NCBI GenBank assembly: GCA_964647695.1
Contig: CAZYIS010000005.1
Location: 1-47,490 of the forward strand
Reading direction: 5' to 3'
Length of the DNA: 47,490 bases
DNA from: VGKP01 sp964647695
GTDB taxonomy: Archaea > Nanobdellota > Nanobdellia > Pacearchaeales > GW2011-AR1
Shown here piece after piece: positions 6,561 to 13,264 of the stretch (its first letter is position 1; every line of letters begins with the position of its first letter). The position numbers were made by a program, and so were the translations under genes. The notes under the pieces were generated by a model. It was not told the DNA's origin and did not search any database. It worked only from the letters and a program-made list of their open reading frames with translations.

Positions 6561-7585
6561 TCTTCTTCGGAAACTTCTTGGATTGAACTGGAGCTTTCTC
6601 TGAATGAACTAGGGGCATGTTTTTCATCATCGTCTATGGATTCTCCTTCGACTGCTTCTTCTAGAGATTCTCCGAGAGGATTGGCAAATTCATTTTCCAC
6701 TCTATCGGCTCTAGCTCGTTGTTCGGGAGTTAGTTCGGCGTGGAGTTTCTTCATTTCTTCTTCTACTTCTTTTTTCATTTGAGCTAACATGGCAGAGTTC
6801 TTTTTTTCATAAATATGTTTTAGTAAAATCCAAATTTCCGCTAGATGTCCTTCCTGTTCAAGCCAAACTTTTTGCTGATTATCTAAATGTAATAAGGGAA
6901 TAAATGTGGCAATTCTTTCTTCATCTGTTGTGCCGGCAAGTTCTGAGAAAGGAAGACTCTCTTCTCGGGTTTTGAATATCTCTTCTAATTTTGAGTAAAC
7001 TTCTAGGATTTTATCCTTTAGATTAATCTTTGAACGAGGCATGAACATGGCTGTTTCGAATTCCTGTTGTTTTGCCAGAACTATTTTTTTAATACGTCTA
7101 TTTTCAGTGACTATGGCTGTATTGAGTGCTTTCATAAGTTCTTCCAGAGTTACTTTTTTATATCTTGGAAGAGGAGTTTTGGCCACTAGACCTGGAATGG
7201 ATTCATCAAGAATTATACGATTTTGAACATACTTCTTTTCTTCATCTTTCCTATTGAATAGAATTGCGTCTAAACTTGGAAGTTCTTGATCCAATAAGAT
7301 GTCGGATTTTATTCTAAGAAGAATGGCCGCGGCTAGAAGTACCTTACTGGAAATAAAGAAATTGGCTTCTTCTAGTAAACGAACTCTTTCCAGATATTTA
7401 TCGGTTAGAACGCTCAGATCGATGTCCCAGGGATCTAATTGTTCCGTATTGATTAGATCATAGATGATTTCATGCCAGGTAAGCTTTTCTCCGAATAGAA
7501 GTGAGTGGATTTGTTCTTGGCCCACCTTAGCATTAACGGGAGTAGGATTAACCACTGCCTCTTGAACCTCATTATCTTCTTCCAT
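6557..7585 (-). CDS. scpA: segregation and condensation protein A (ScpA kleisin)
   Basis: A 342-residue ScpA. The N-terminal SMC-neck-binding part is at residues about 30-105 (LTWHEIIYDLINTEQLDPWDIDLSVLTDKYLERVRLLEEANFFISSKVLLAAAILLRIKSDILL). The C-terminal winged helix that binds the SMC head is around residues 205-255 (IATFIPLLHLDNQQKVWLEQEGHLAEIWI). An acidic tail of about 50 residues (ESIDDDEKHAPSSF...) follows. ScpA closes the SMC ring and needs SMC and ScpB, neither of which is in the window. The start ATG has a TATA-like ATTTAAAC upstream near 7610. Confidence 0.9.
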   Translation of the reverse strand: MEEDNEVQEAVVNPTPVNAKVGQEQIHSLLFGEKLTWHEIIYDLINTEQLDPWDIDLSVLTDKYLERVRLLEEANFFISSKVLLAAAILLRIKSDILLDQELPSLDAILFNRKDEEKKYVQNRIILDESIPGLVAKTPLPRYKKVTLEELMKALNTAIVTENRRIKKIVLAKQQEFETAMFMPRSKINLKDKILEVYSKLEEIFKTREESLPFSELAGTTDEERIATFIPLLHLDNQQKVWLEQEGHLAEIWILLKHIYEKKNSAMLAQMKKEVEEEMKKLHAELTPEQRARADRVENEFANPLGESLEEAVEGESIDDDEKHAPSSFRESSSSIQEVSEED

Positions 7586-7689
7586 TTTATGCTTTTGTTA
7601 AAACGAACAAGTTTAAATGCCTTTAGTTATAACCTATAGGAGCAAAGGGTAAAAGTGTATTCATTCTATAGTTACAACATACCGAAAGA

Positions 7690-7697
7690 TTTAAATA
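7690..7697 (+). promoter_or_regulatory. TATA box for a predicted plus-strand RNA
   Basis: TTTAAATA, centred at 7694. Transcription 25 nt downstream would begin at about 7719, exactly where the closing helix of the predicted structured RNA starts. Confidence 0.5.
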
Positions 7698-7718
7698 TGG
7701 CTAATACCTGCATATATT

Positions 7719-7867
7719 ATCACCTCTTTTTTCCCAGAGGGAGACGTTTCATCGCTCTTCTTGATTGATGAGGCCTCTCCTTCATGGGTTATATTCACTA
7801 AAGGATTTTAATGAATTTAAGAGAAAATGATTATTCTGGGATTAAGGGTAATAAAAGAAGAGAGTGA
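7719..7867 (+). ncRNA. predicted structured RNA, about 150 nt
   Basis: The interval 7586-7962 holds no gene on either strand, but two long helices can be drawn. P1 pairs 7720-7732 (TCACCTCTTTTTT) with 7854-7867 (13 pairs, one bulged A). P2 stacks on it: 7737-7753 (GAGGGAGACGTTTCATC) with 7767-7783 (GATGAGGCCTCTCCTTC), 16 of 17 positions paired, extended by CCC 7733-7735 with GGG 7786-7788; its loop is 13 nt. Four of these pairs are G-T wobbles, which stay paired in a plus-strand RNA but become A-C mismatches in a minus-strand RNA, so the plus strand is favoured. A TATA box lies 25 nt before P1. It matches neither SRP RNA, RNase P RNA nor a tRNA as far as I can see. Function unknown. Confidence 0.55.
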
Positions 7868-7900
7868 AAAAAGGGTTTTATATTCAATTGATTGAAAAAT

Positions 7901-7964
7901 AATTCTTCAAAGCCTTTCGGCATTTAAGTCCTTGTTTTATATAAGGCAAGAAAGGCGAAGAATT
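7901..7964. repeat. long inverted repeat / hairpin
   Basis: AATTCTTC (7901-7908) pairs with GAAGAATT (7957-7964), and GCCTTTC (7912-7918) pairs with GAAAGGC (7950-7956), with an AAA bulge between. A short inner CCTT/AAGG stem lies at 7930-7933/7943-7946. There are no wobble pairs, so the strand is undetermined. On the minus strand it directly follows, and slightly overlaps, the stop codon of the small gene at 7963-8118 and is followed by ATTTTT, so it may shape that mRNA's 3' end. Confidence 0.6.
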
Positions 7965-8118
7965 ATAATTTATTTTTAAATAATTCTCTTTGATTCAGCA
8001 AAATTAGAATTGCAACTGGAAGGATAAACCAATAACTAGTGGTATAGGTTAAAACAAGAAAAATTAGAGCTAAAATTGATTGAATCAGAACAGTTTTATT
8101 AATACTAGATTTTTTCAT
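7963..8118 (-). CDS. small two-helix membrane protein, 51 aa
   Basis: A 51-residue reading frame, MKKSSINKTVLIQS..., with two adjacent hydrophobic stretches (ILALIFLVLTYTTSYWFI and LPVAILILL) and a basic C-terminus (NQRELFKNKL). It lies 8 bp downstream of the 176-residue gene on the same strand, so the two are probably co-transcribed. Family not recognised. The membrane prediction rests on hydrophobicity only. Confidence 0.5.
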   Translation of the reverse strand: MKKSSINKTVLIQSILALIFLVLTYTTSYWFILPVAILILLNQRELFKNKL

Positions 8119-8126
8119 GATTTCAT

Positions 8127-8657
8127 TTATTTTTCAATTTTAATTAAATCTTTTCCACTAACAACATATTCATGCCCAAATTTTCTACCTACTTGAACTA
8201 ATTTTCTATATAGGCTATCTGGATTTTGCCAATTGGGTTGAAATCTGAATCCCTTTTTCGCCAATTGAGATTCATATTTTACTATTACTGGATCGTTGGC
8301 TAATAATAGTAAAGATTTTTCACCCTGACTTAAAGTTTCTAATTCAGAATCTACTTCAACAGCTAAATGAATTATTTCATCGAATGATAATTCAGAATGT
8401 AAATCTAAAACAGCATAATTATTTGAAAAACCGTATTCTTGTATTATAGGTTCGGCGTACCTGTGATATCGTCTAATTGCAGAACGTAAACCTGGGCTGC
8501 GGATATAACTTAAAAGACCTACACTTACTGGGGCTGGCTGAAGATTTTCTGTTGCGAAGTCAAAACATCTAGCCATTTCAGCTATTGCCTGTTCTTCGGA
8601 GATAAGAACTCCATGCTTAGAAGCATGATCGAATATTGCAGGTAGTTGAATTTGCAT
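8127..8657 (-). CDS. hypothetical protein, 176 aa
   Basis: Not recognised. It is soluble and mostly helical. Visible segments are AIAEMARCFDFATENLQPAPVSVGLLSYI, SAIRRYHRYAEPIIQEYGF, and a C-terminal ESQLAKKGFRFQPNWQNPDSLYRKLVQVGRKFGHEYVVSG, with clustered basic and aromatic residues that might contact nucleic acid (inference). It is the first gene of a probable two-gene unit with the small membrane protein. Confidence 0.6.
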   Translation of the reverse strand: MQIQLPAIFDHASKHGVLISEEQAIAEMARCFDFATENLQPAPVSVGLLSYIRSPGLRSAIRRYHRYAEPIIQEYGFSNNYAVLDLHSELSFDEIIHLAVEVDSELETLSQGEKSLLLLANDPVIVKYESQLAKKGFRFQPNWQNPDSLYRKLVQVGRKFGHEYVVSGKDLIKIEK

Positions 8658-8709
8658 ATGATCAAATATTTCTCAGATTATTTAAACATTTATACAAATA
8701 AAAATAGAA

Positions 8710-8907
8710 TTATTTCTTGGTGAATTCGGTGTACTTGCACTTTCCACAAAATACTCTGTCTTTTGCAACGGCTAGGAAAGTTCCCATTCCGCATCTTGGA
8801 CAATATTTATCTCTGATTACTTTGTCTCCAGAAATTTTATAATGAGTATACTTCTTACTGGTTGGTTTGTTCTTATGTGGTTTTTTTCCTTTTCTATCTT
8901 CTGCCAT
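8710..8907 (-). CDS. rps27ae: 30S ribosomal protein S27Ae
   Basis: A 65-residue protein: a basic N-terminus (KGKKPHKNKPTSKKYTHYKISGDKVIRDK), then a zinc ribbon YCPRCGMGTFLAV ... VFCGKCKYTEF with all four cysteines. S27Ae (eS31) sits on the small-subunit beak. It closes the conserved Rpo7-Spt4-S24e-S27Ae operon, one base after the S24e gene. Confidence 0.93.
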   Translation of the reverse strand: MAEDRKGKKPHKNKPTSKKYTHYKISGDKVIRDKYCPRCGMGTFLAVAKDRVFCGKCKYTEFTKK

Positions 8908-8908
8908 T

Positions 8909-9181
8909 TTATTGTGCTCCTTCCTTCTTCTTTACTTTAACTTTAGGTTCTATTTTAAGCTTATCGGCAGCTGAATCGTATATATAGGCATCGATAAGGA
9001 AAGTGTTTCTTCCAAACTTACTTTTAACTGCTTTGACTGCGATGGAATCTTCCTTGGCTTTGAATTGATCAGCAATATTGCTTTGGGAAGCAGTAAATCC
9101 AGGATTACTTTGAGATTCGACTAGAACTTTTACTTCTCTTCTTTTCAATAATAAATTTTTTGTGTCTAAGATTGTTTTCAT
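8909..9181 (-). CDS. rps24e: 30S ribosomal protein S24e
   Basis: A 90-residue S24e. It has the N-terminal strand NLLLKRREVKVLVE, the conserved KAVKSKFGRNTFLIDAYIYDS core, and a Lys-rich C-terminus. It is slightly shorter than the usual ~100 residues. It lies between the Spt4 and S27Ae genes, the standard archaeal order, with gaps of 5 bp and 1 bp, so it is translated from the same mRNA. Confidence 0.93.
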   Translation of the reverse strand: MKTILDTKNLLLKRREVKVLVESQSNPGFTASQSNIADQFKAKEDSIAVKAVKSKFGRNTFLIDAYIYDSAADKLKIEPKVKVKKKEGAQ

Positions 9182-9186
9182 GATTA

Positions 9187-9378
9187 TTAACCTAACTTGA
9201 TGGCATAACTGCCCTTAGATTTAATTTTTAAACTTTGAGCAACTTCGGATTGTTCAGGATTTATAATACAAACTTTTCCTTTGGAATTATCTGCAATTTC
9301 TTCGCTTCCGCATCTTGGACATTTACTTCCAGAGTCAATAAGGAATTTACATTGCTTACATGCTTTTTGTGCTGCCAT
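9187..9378 (-). CDS. spt4: transcription elongation factor Spt4 (RpoE'')
   Basis: A 63-residue Spt4 with zinc pairs CKQC near residue 7 and CPRC near residue 20, then the strand IINPEQSEVAQSLKIKSKGSYAIKLG that packs on the Spt5 NGN domain. Spt4-Spt5 is the processivity clamp cover of archaeal RNA polymerase. Its start overlaps the Rpo7 stop by one base, indicating coupled translation. Confidence 0.93.
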   Translation of the reverse strand: MAAQKACKQCKFLIDSGSKCPRCGSEEIADNSKGKVCIINPEQSEVAQSLKIKSKGSYAIKLG

Positions 9379-9980
9379 TATTTCTTGCCACCCTTTTTAT
9401 CTGGTTTGTCTGCCTTTTTTGAAGCAGCTTTTGTAGCGTGATCTTTCTTTTTCTTTTCTTCATTTATCCAGTCTAGTTTACCTAGTCCAGGTTGTCTCAT
9501 GGTTAATCCAATCTTAGGTTCTCCGGATTTGAAACTGATGGCAACTATTCTTGCTAAACATTCATCGCCTTTAGCTAAAACTCTCTTGGATGCTTTTCCA
9601 GCTAGAGTTCCGGTCTTGCTTAAAGATACATAGTCTTCCATGGTTTGGGAAACGTGGATCATTCCTTGGGCAGGACCCATTTGGATGAATGCTCCGAATG
9701 AAGTAATTTCATTTATTGTACCGAAAACTAATTCATGTAGTTCTGGTTTCCAGGTTAACAATTTGAATATGGATTTATAGAAAGGTGCTCCATCTCCAGG
9801 AATAATAATGCCATCATCTACTACTTCGGCTGAAATAACGGACATGACATGACCTAATTCTTTGCTTACTTTTCCGACGAAAGATTCGTTAAGTTGTTTT
9901 TCAACTGCTTCTCTGGTTGGTAAACCGAAGTGTCTAGGTTCAACTCTTACATGATCTTCAACTTCTAATATATAGAACAT
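9378..9980 (-). CDS. rpo7: DNA-directed RNA polymerase subunit Rpo7 (RpoE1)
   Basis: A 200-residue Rpo7. The N-terminal tip domain is at residues about 1-80 (FYILEVEDHVRVEPRHFG..., GDGAPFYKSIFKLLTWKPELHELV). An S1 RNA-binding domain follows at about 82-165 (VFGTINEITSFGAFIQMGPAQGMIHVSQTMEDYV). A Lys-rich tail ends the chain. With Rpo4 it forms the polymerase stalk that contacts TFE and exiting RNA; the rpo4 gene is not here. It heads the Rpo7-Spt4-S24e-S27Ae operon. Confidence 0.95.
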   Translation of the reverse strand: MFYILEVEDHVRVEPRHFGLPTREAVEKQLNESFVGKVSKELGHVMSVISAEVVDDGIIIPGDGAPFYKSIFKLLTWKPELHELVFGTINEITSFGAFIQMGPAQGMIHVSQTMEDYVSLSKTGTLAGKASKRVLAKGDECLARIVAISFKSGEPKIGLTMRQPGLGKLDWINEEKKKKDHATKAASKKADKPDKKGGKK

Positions 9981-10053
9981 ATTTTGAAAAGAAAAAGTTG
10001 ATTTAAAAAGCTTTCCTTTATTGGAAGAATGAGAAAATTAAGGGAAAAAATGA

Positions 10054-10380
10054 TTATTTTTTAACAACGACAGCAGTACCATAGCAAAGAACTTCGGTAA
10101 TTCCATTCATTATTTCAGTAGCATCGTATTTTACACCAATTATGGCATTGGCTCCTAGGTCTTCGGCGTGTTTTAGTAATTGTTCGTAGGCATCGGCTCT
10201 TGCTCTTTCACAAAGTGAAGTATAGAGCGTAATATTTCCACCAAAAAGAGACTGAATTCCAGCACCAATATTTCCGATTATGGATCTTGATCGGACAATT
10301 ATTCCTCTAACGATTCCGAGGTTTTTTACAATTTTATATCCTTCCAGATTAAAAGCAGTGGTGACCATTTCAGGTTTCAT
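10054..10380 (-). CDS. YbjQ / UPF0145 family protein
   Basis: A 108-residue protein matching the YbjQ family: VTTAFNLEGYKIVKNLGIVRGIIVRSRS, then ERARADAYEQLLKHAEDLGANAIIGVKYDATEI, then EVLCYGTAVVV. The family forms a pentameric ring of DUF74 type and is sometimes called heavy-metal binding; its true function is unknown. Length and motifs are normal. It is a single gene, divergent from the RRM gene with a 149-bp interval between the start codons. Confidence 0.88.
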   Translation of the reverse strand: MKPEMVTTAFNLEGYKIVKNLGIVRGIIVRSRSIIGNIGAGIQSLFGGNITLYTSLCERARADAYEQLLKHAEDLGANAIIGVKYDATEIMNGITEVLCYGTAVVVKK

Positions 10381-10440
10381 AGATTTATTAAGTTCAGGAA
10401 GATTATAAATTTAACTAAATAAAATTTGATTTTCAATAGC

Positions 10441-10448
10441 TTTAAATA
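10441..10448 (+). promoter_or_regulatory. TATA box of the RRM gene
   Basis: TTTAAATA, centred about 85 nt before the RRM start at 10530. Transcription would begin near 10470, leaving a leader of about 60 nt, unlike the leaderless pattern of most neighbours. Confidence 0.55.
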
Positions 10449-10458
10449 GCACTATTTT

Positions 10459-10497
10459 CTTTGATTTTTGTCAAAGTCGATAGTTTACAAAAACTAT
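10459..10497 (+). promoter_or_regulatory. two inverted repeats at start and leader of the RRM gene
   Basis: CTTTGA (10459-10464) with TCAAAG (10471-10476) spans the predicted transcription start and may be an operator. ATAGTTT (10480-10486) with AAACTAT (10491-10497) makes a 7-bp stem with a 4-nt loop inside the leader. Both precede the Shine-Dalgarno site. They may regulate the gene, for example with temperature, which is inference only. Confidence 0.4.
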
Positions 10498-10515
10498 TTT
10501 TTGACGTAACAACTG

Positions 10516-10522
10516 TAAGGAG
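10516..10522 (+). promoter_or_regulatory. Shine-Dalgarno site deciding the RRM start
   Basis: TAAGGAG lies 7 nt before the ATG at 10530. It picks this ATG over the in-frame one at 10461, which would add 23 residues unlike any RRM N-terminus. Confidence 0.75.
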
Positions 10523-10529
10523 AATTAGA

Positions 10530-10916
10530 ATGAGCAAGAAATTGTATGTCGGGAATCTACCTTTTTCTGTTAACTCAGAAAAATTGAAAGAGCTTTTCAC
10601 TGCCTATGGCGCAGTGGAAGACGCACAAGTTATTTCTTTTAAGGACACTGGAAAATCTAAGGGATTTGGTTTCGTTACCATTACCGATGATGTTCAAGCA
10701 GATAAAGCCAAAGAAGAAATGAATGGAAAAGAAGTCGAAGGAAGAAAGCTTTTCGTAAATGAAGCTAAACCTTTTGACCCTGATGCACCAAGAAAACCAA
10801 GAAGAAGCTTCGGAGATAGAGATGGAGGCGGATTTGGCGGTAGAAGTGGTGGATTTGGAGGCGGAAGAAGCTTCGGTGGCGGTAGAGGAAGATTTAATAG
10901 AGACGACAGGGATTAA
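10530..10916 (+). CDS. glycine-rich RRM RNA-binding protein
   Basis: A 128-residue protein. A single RRM fills residues about 3-80: RNP2 KLYVGNLPF and RNP1 KGFGFVTI, with NSEKLKELFTAYGAVEDAQVI between. A Gly/Arg-rich tail with RSGGFGGG-type repeats ends RDDRD. This is the cyanobacterial/proteobacterial-type cold-induced RNA chaperone. RRM proteins are unusual in archaea, so acquisition from bacteria is likely (inference). Its strong Shine-Dalgarno site and structured leader set it apart from its leaderless neighbours. The gene stands alone and is followed by a long T-rich stretch. Confidence 0.92.
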   Translation: MSKKLYVGNLPFSVNSEKLKELFTAYGAVEDAQVISFKDTGKSKGFGFVTITDDVQADKAKEEMNGKEVEGRKLFVNEAKPFDPDAPRKPRRSFGDRDGGGFGGRSGGFGGGRSFGGGRGRFNRDDRD

Positions 10917-10928
10917 TTAAATTCCCGT

Positions 10929-10975
10929 TAGTTTTTTATTTTATTAACTTTAACTTTTTATTTTTTTATTTTTTA
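10929..10975 (+). terminator. T-rich terminator after the RRM gene
   Basis: Repeated runs of 5-7 T (GTTTTTTATT, CTTTTTATTTTTTTATTTTTTAATTG) on the plus strand directly after the RRM stop. Archaeal polymerase terminates on such tracts without needing a hairpin. Confidence 0.6.
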
Positions 10976-11056
10976 ATTGTTTTTAGGATTTTTTATAAAA
11001 AAAATTCTTTTATTATTTATGCAAACATTTAAATTTCTAATGATATTGCGATTTTT

Positions 11057-11245
11057 ATGGAATATACATTACCATTAAATAGGAATGCCTTGGGTCCAAT
11101 AGGGAATATATTTAGCAATTATTATGCTCCTAATAGGGCATTGCCTAGTAGTAGAATAAATATGAGAAGTTCTTATACTCGATTTGAAATGCCTAAATTA
11201 GATTATGTTAATATTGAAAAAGCAACTAATAGAACTAACTTATAA
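11057..11245 (+). CDS. small hypothetical protein, 62 aa
   Basis: Not recognised. It has no hydrophobic segment; the composition is rich in Asn, Arg, Ser and Tyr (SRINMRSSYTRFEMPKLDYV), so it is probably soluble and partly disordered. A TATA-like CATTTAAAT near 11031 lies 26 nt before the ATG, which is the main support for its being real. Confidence 0.45.
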   Translation: MEYTLPLNRNALGPIGNIFSNYYAPNRALPSSRINMRSSYTRFEMPKLDYVNIEKATNRTNL

Positions 11246-11255
11246 TATTAAATTT

Positions 11256-11666
11256 TTATTTTTCAAGAATAATGTTAAGTTCTTTTAATGCTTTCTTGTA
11301 TTGAGGCCATTGGGCTAATTCTATAGCTTCATTAATATTTAACCACTTTAACTCATCATGCTCAGGATAAATATTTTGATTTAGATTTATTTCAGTTTTT
11401 GGTGAAACTTCGAATGCTAAAGCATACTCAGTAAAAGCTTCTTGGCCGTTGGGATAATCAGATAATTTTATTGTTCTTTTTGTCTCAGTTATACCTGTTT
11501 CTTCCTTTAACTCTCTCTTTGCACCCTCTAAAGGTTCTTCTTTTTCTAATCTTCCGGAAAGAGTTTGCCAAAATCCTCCCCGTTTAGGAATTCTTTTTAA
11601 TAATAAAAATTCATAATTATCTTTTATTTTTCTAAAAACTATAATTTGTAATGTATCTTGTGGCAT
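11256..11666 (-). CDS. Nudix hydrolase
   Basis: A 136-residue Nudix protein. The Nudix box is at residues 38-59 (GRLEKEEPLEGAKREL then KEETGI), with the magnesium-binding RELKEE intact. It is one residue shorter than the GX5EX7REUXEEXGU consensus. The LLLKRIPKRGGFWQTLSG lead-in and the HDELKWLNINEAIELAQWP end resemble NudB-like dihydroneopterin-triphosphate pyrophosphatases, but the substrate cannot be read from sequence. It lies downstream of the TrmB-like regulator on the same strand with a 43-bp gap, so partial co-transcription is possible. Confidence 0.85.
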   Translation of the reverse strand: MPQDTLQIIVFRKIKDNYEFLLLKRIPKRGGFWQTLSGRLEKEEPLEGAKRELKEETGITETKRTIKLSDYPNGQEAFTEYALAFEVSPKTEINLNQNIYPEHDELKWLNINEAIELAQWPQYKKALKELNIILEK

Positions 11667-11709
11667 ATATCTAATAAGGTTATTAGGATTATAAATTTAA
11701 CCAAAATTT

Positions 11710-12432
11710 TTATTTTTCAATTAGTTTCGCATATTTCCACATGCTGTCAAAATAGCTTTTGTAGGCCTTGGCGGCAGCAGCGTTTTCAATTATTATTCCT
11801 TCAGGTTCATCGGTCCAGATTATTATGGCAACCTTATCTCCATAGATATTGGTTACTGCTGGACTCTCGGATATATTAGGTAGATATCTATGTTCTGAAG
11901 TCTTACCATCCAATTCATATCTTCCTTTTCTTAGGATTAACTGAGTTTTGATTCCTTTTTCCTTTTTCATCCTATCGAATTGAGGAGCAAAAGTAGGCAT
12001 TCTTAGAGAGAATTGACCTTCGCTTCCAAAAACATAATTATCTTTTCCAGTTCTTACTATGTCTAGGAAAACAGACTTAACTCCCTTGTAACCCTTAAAT
12101 AGTCTAACTTGACCTTCAATCTTTTTTCTCTTATGGCGTTCTTGGAGCTCTGGAAGAATGGATTGTATTTCTTCTTCCTGTTCCTTAAGATAATCCAGAA
12201 TTCTTTTAGGACCTACGGCTTGGAACCATTTTACCTTTCCCACTAGAACATAACTAACAAATCCTTTGTCAAGAAGCATTTGAATTGCATTGTAGGTGCT
12301 ACTTCTATCTAATTTAGATATTTTTGCTACCCTCCCTGCCTTGCAGGAACCATTATCATTGAGAGTAAGATAAACCTTAATTTCGTTTTGAGAAAGACCT
12401 ATTTTAGAAAGTGTTTTTGTTATATCATCCAT
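11710..12432 (-). CDS. TrmB-like transcriptional regulator
   Basis: A 240-residue protein. The N-terminal winged helix (residues about 1-75) is TrmB-type: LSKIGLSQNEIKVYLTLNDNGSCKAGRVAKISKLDRSSTYNAIQMLLDKGFVSYV. A coiled segment (LKEQEEEIQSILPELQERHKRKK) leads to an alpha/beta domain that ends FDSMWKYAKLIEK. The maltose-binding C-terminal domain of classic TrmB is missing. Upstream, at 12473-12498, lies an inverted repeat nearly identical to one before the four-gene operon at 12492-14075, so it probably controls both itself and that operon (inference). Confidence 0.88.
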   Translation of the reverse strand: MDDITKTLSKIGLSQNEIKVYLTLNDNGSCKAGRVAKISKLDRSSTYNAIQMLLDKGFVSYVLVGKVKWFQAVGPKRILDYLKEQEEEIQSILPELQERHKRKKIEGQVRLFKGYKGVKSVFLDIVRTGKDNYVFGSEGQFSLRMPTFAPQFDRMKKEKGIKTQLILRKGRYELDGKTSEHRYLPNISESPAVTNIYGDKVAIIIWTDEPEGIIIENAAAAKAYKSYFDSMWKYAKLIEK

Positions 12433-12455
12433 CTTAGTTTTATGAAAGTGAAACT

Positions 12456-12465
12456 CTATTTAAGC
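12456..12465 (-). promoter_or_regulatory. TATA box of the TrmB-like gene
   Basis: GCTTAAATAG on the minus strand, centred about 28 nt before the ATG at 12432. Confidence 0.55.
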
Positions 12466-12472
12466 TTTGCTT

Positions 12473-12498
12473 TTTGTTGTAGATTTTTAAACTACAAA
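12473..12498. promoter_or_regulatory. inverted-repeat operator before the TrmB-like gene
   Basis: TTGTAG (12477-12482) and CTACAA (12492-12497) flank a 9-nt spacer. The 16 bases TTTGTTGTAGATTTTT at 12473-12488 recur exactly at 14110-14125. The site sits just upstream of the TATA box of the regulator gene and overlaps the stop codon of the preceding gene. Confidence 0.6.
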
Positions 12499-12881
12499 AA
12501 TAAAGTTAGATCTTTTTTACCTTCACTTTTAAGTTGAGCTATTCTTTCAAATGCATCATTTTTGGCCCACTCATAGGTTTTCATTCCACCCAGTTCTTCC
12601 GTATATTTGCAAAAAGGTTTGTAGTCTACAACTTTACTATAGGCATCGGCAAGTTGTGTTAGTAAAGGCCCATCTTTTTTCATCGTAACCATAAGCAAGG
12701 CATCTTTTATCCAAGAGACATTATATTTTTCACCTTTGTATCTGCCGAGATGACCTACTGAATCGCTGTGATTGCCTATAATTACTATCTCTTCTAATCC
12801 TGCTTTTTTTAAATCACGTTCTATGTTTTCAGCAGTCCAGATTAATTGGCCATCTTTATCTTTTATTAGTGTTTCACTCAT
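12492..12881 (-). CDS. hypothetical protein, 129 aa, operon gene 4
   Basis: Not recognised. It is soluble and alpha/beta. It begins with MSETLIKDKDGQLIWTAENIERDLKKAGL, followed by EIVIIGNHSDSVGHLGRYKGEKYNV and a central DALLMVTMKKDGPLLTQLADAYSKVV. IIGNHSDSVGH could be a phosphate- or ligand-binding loop, but this is not assigned. It is the last gene of a four-gene unit; its ATG overlaps the stop of gene 3 by 4 bp, so translation is coupled. Its own stop codon lies inside the operator of the TrmB-like gene. Confidence 0.6.
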   Translation of the reverse strand: MSETLIKDKDGQLIWTAENIERDLKKAGLEEIVIIGNHSDSVGHLGRYKGEKYNVSWIKDALLMVTMKKDGPLLTQLADAYSKVVDYKPFCKYTEELGGMKTYEWAKNDAFERIAQLKSEGKKDLTLFL

Positions 12882-13264
12882 TTTGTTTCCCCAGTAATAA
12901 CTTTAGCTCTCGCAATTAGCAATCTGTTTTTTACTGATTCTTTGTATTCTCTAAGATGGTATTGTATTGCGTAATCGAATTCATCTCCATCTTCTAGTCT
13001 TATGCAGTTCCAATTTCTTTTTCTTTGCGTTTTTTCTACTACTTTTAATTTTTCTTCGAGGTTTTCAGTTGGCTGACTTCCAAAGAATTTGGTTTCCACT
13101 CTGAATTCTATTTTATTGAAATCTAAATTTTTATCATCTTTATCAATTTCTGGATCATAGTTTGTACGAATGACTGCATCGCATCCCTTAAGAGTATTTT
13201 CTTTTATATGGTAAATGAAAACTGAATCAGATACTCTATCATGAAAGTTTACTGTGTATTTCAT
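12878..13264 (-). CDS. hypothetical protein, 128 aa, operon gene 3
   Basis: Not recognised. The N-terminal half looks beta-rich (MKYTVNFHDRVSDSVFIYHI, CDAVIRTNYDPEIDKDD, IEFRVETKFFG). The C-terminal half is helical and basic (LEEKLKVVEKTQRKRNWNCIRLEDG, HLREYKESVKNRLLIARAKVI). It overlaps both neighbouring genes by 4 bp (ATGA type), so it is translated in a fixed ratio with the HD protein upstream and the 129-residue protein downstream. Confidence 0.6.
   Translation of the reverse strand: MKYTVNFHDRVSDSVFIYHIKENTLKGCDAVIRTNYDPEIDKDDKNLDFNKIEFRVETKFFGSQPTENLEEKLKVVEKTQRKRNWNCIRLEDGDEFDYAIQYHLREYKESVKNRLLIARAKVITGETK

Noticed and set aside
7719..7867. Predicted RNA as SRP RNA or RNase P RNA
   Set aside because: No SRP helix 8 signature (GGAA-type tetraloop with AGCA) and no RNase P P4 core sequence could be found.
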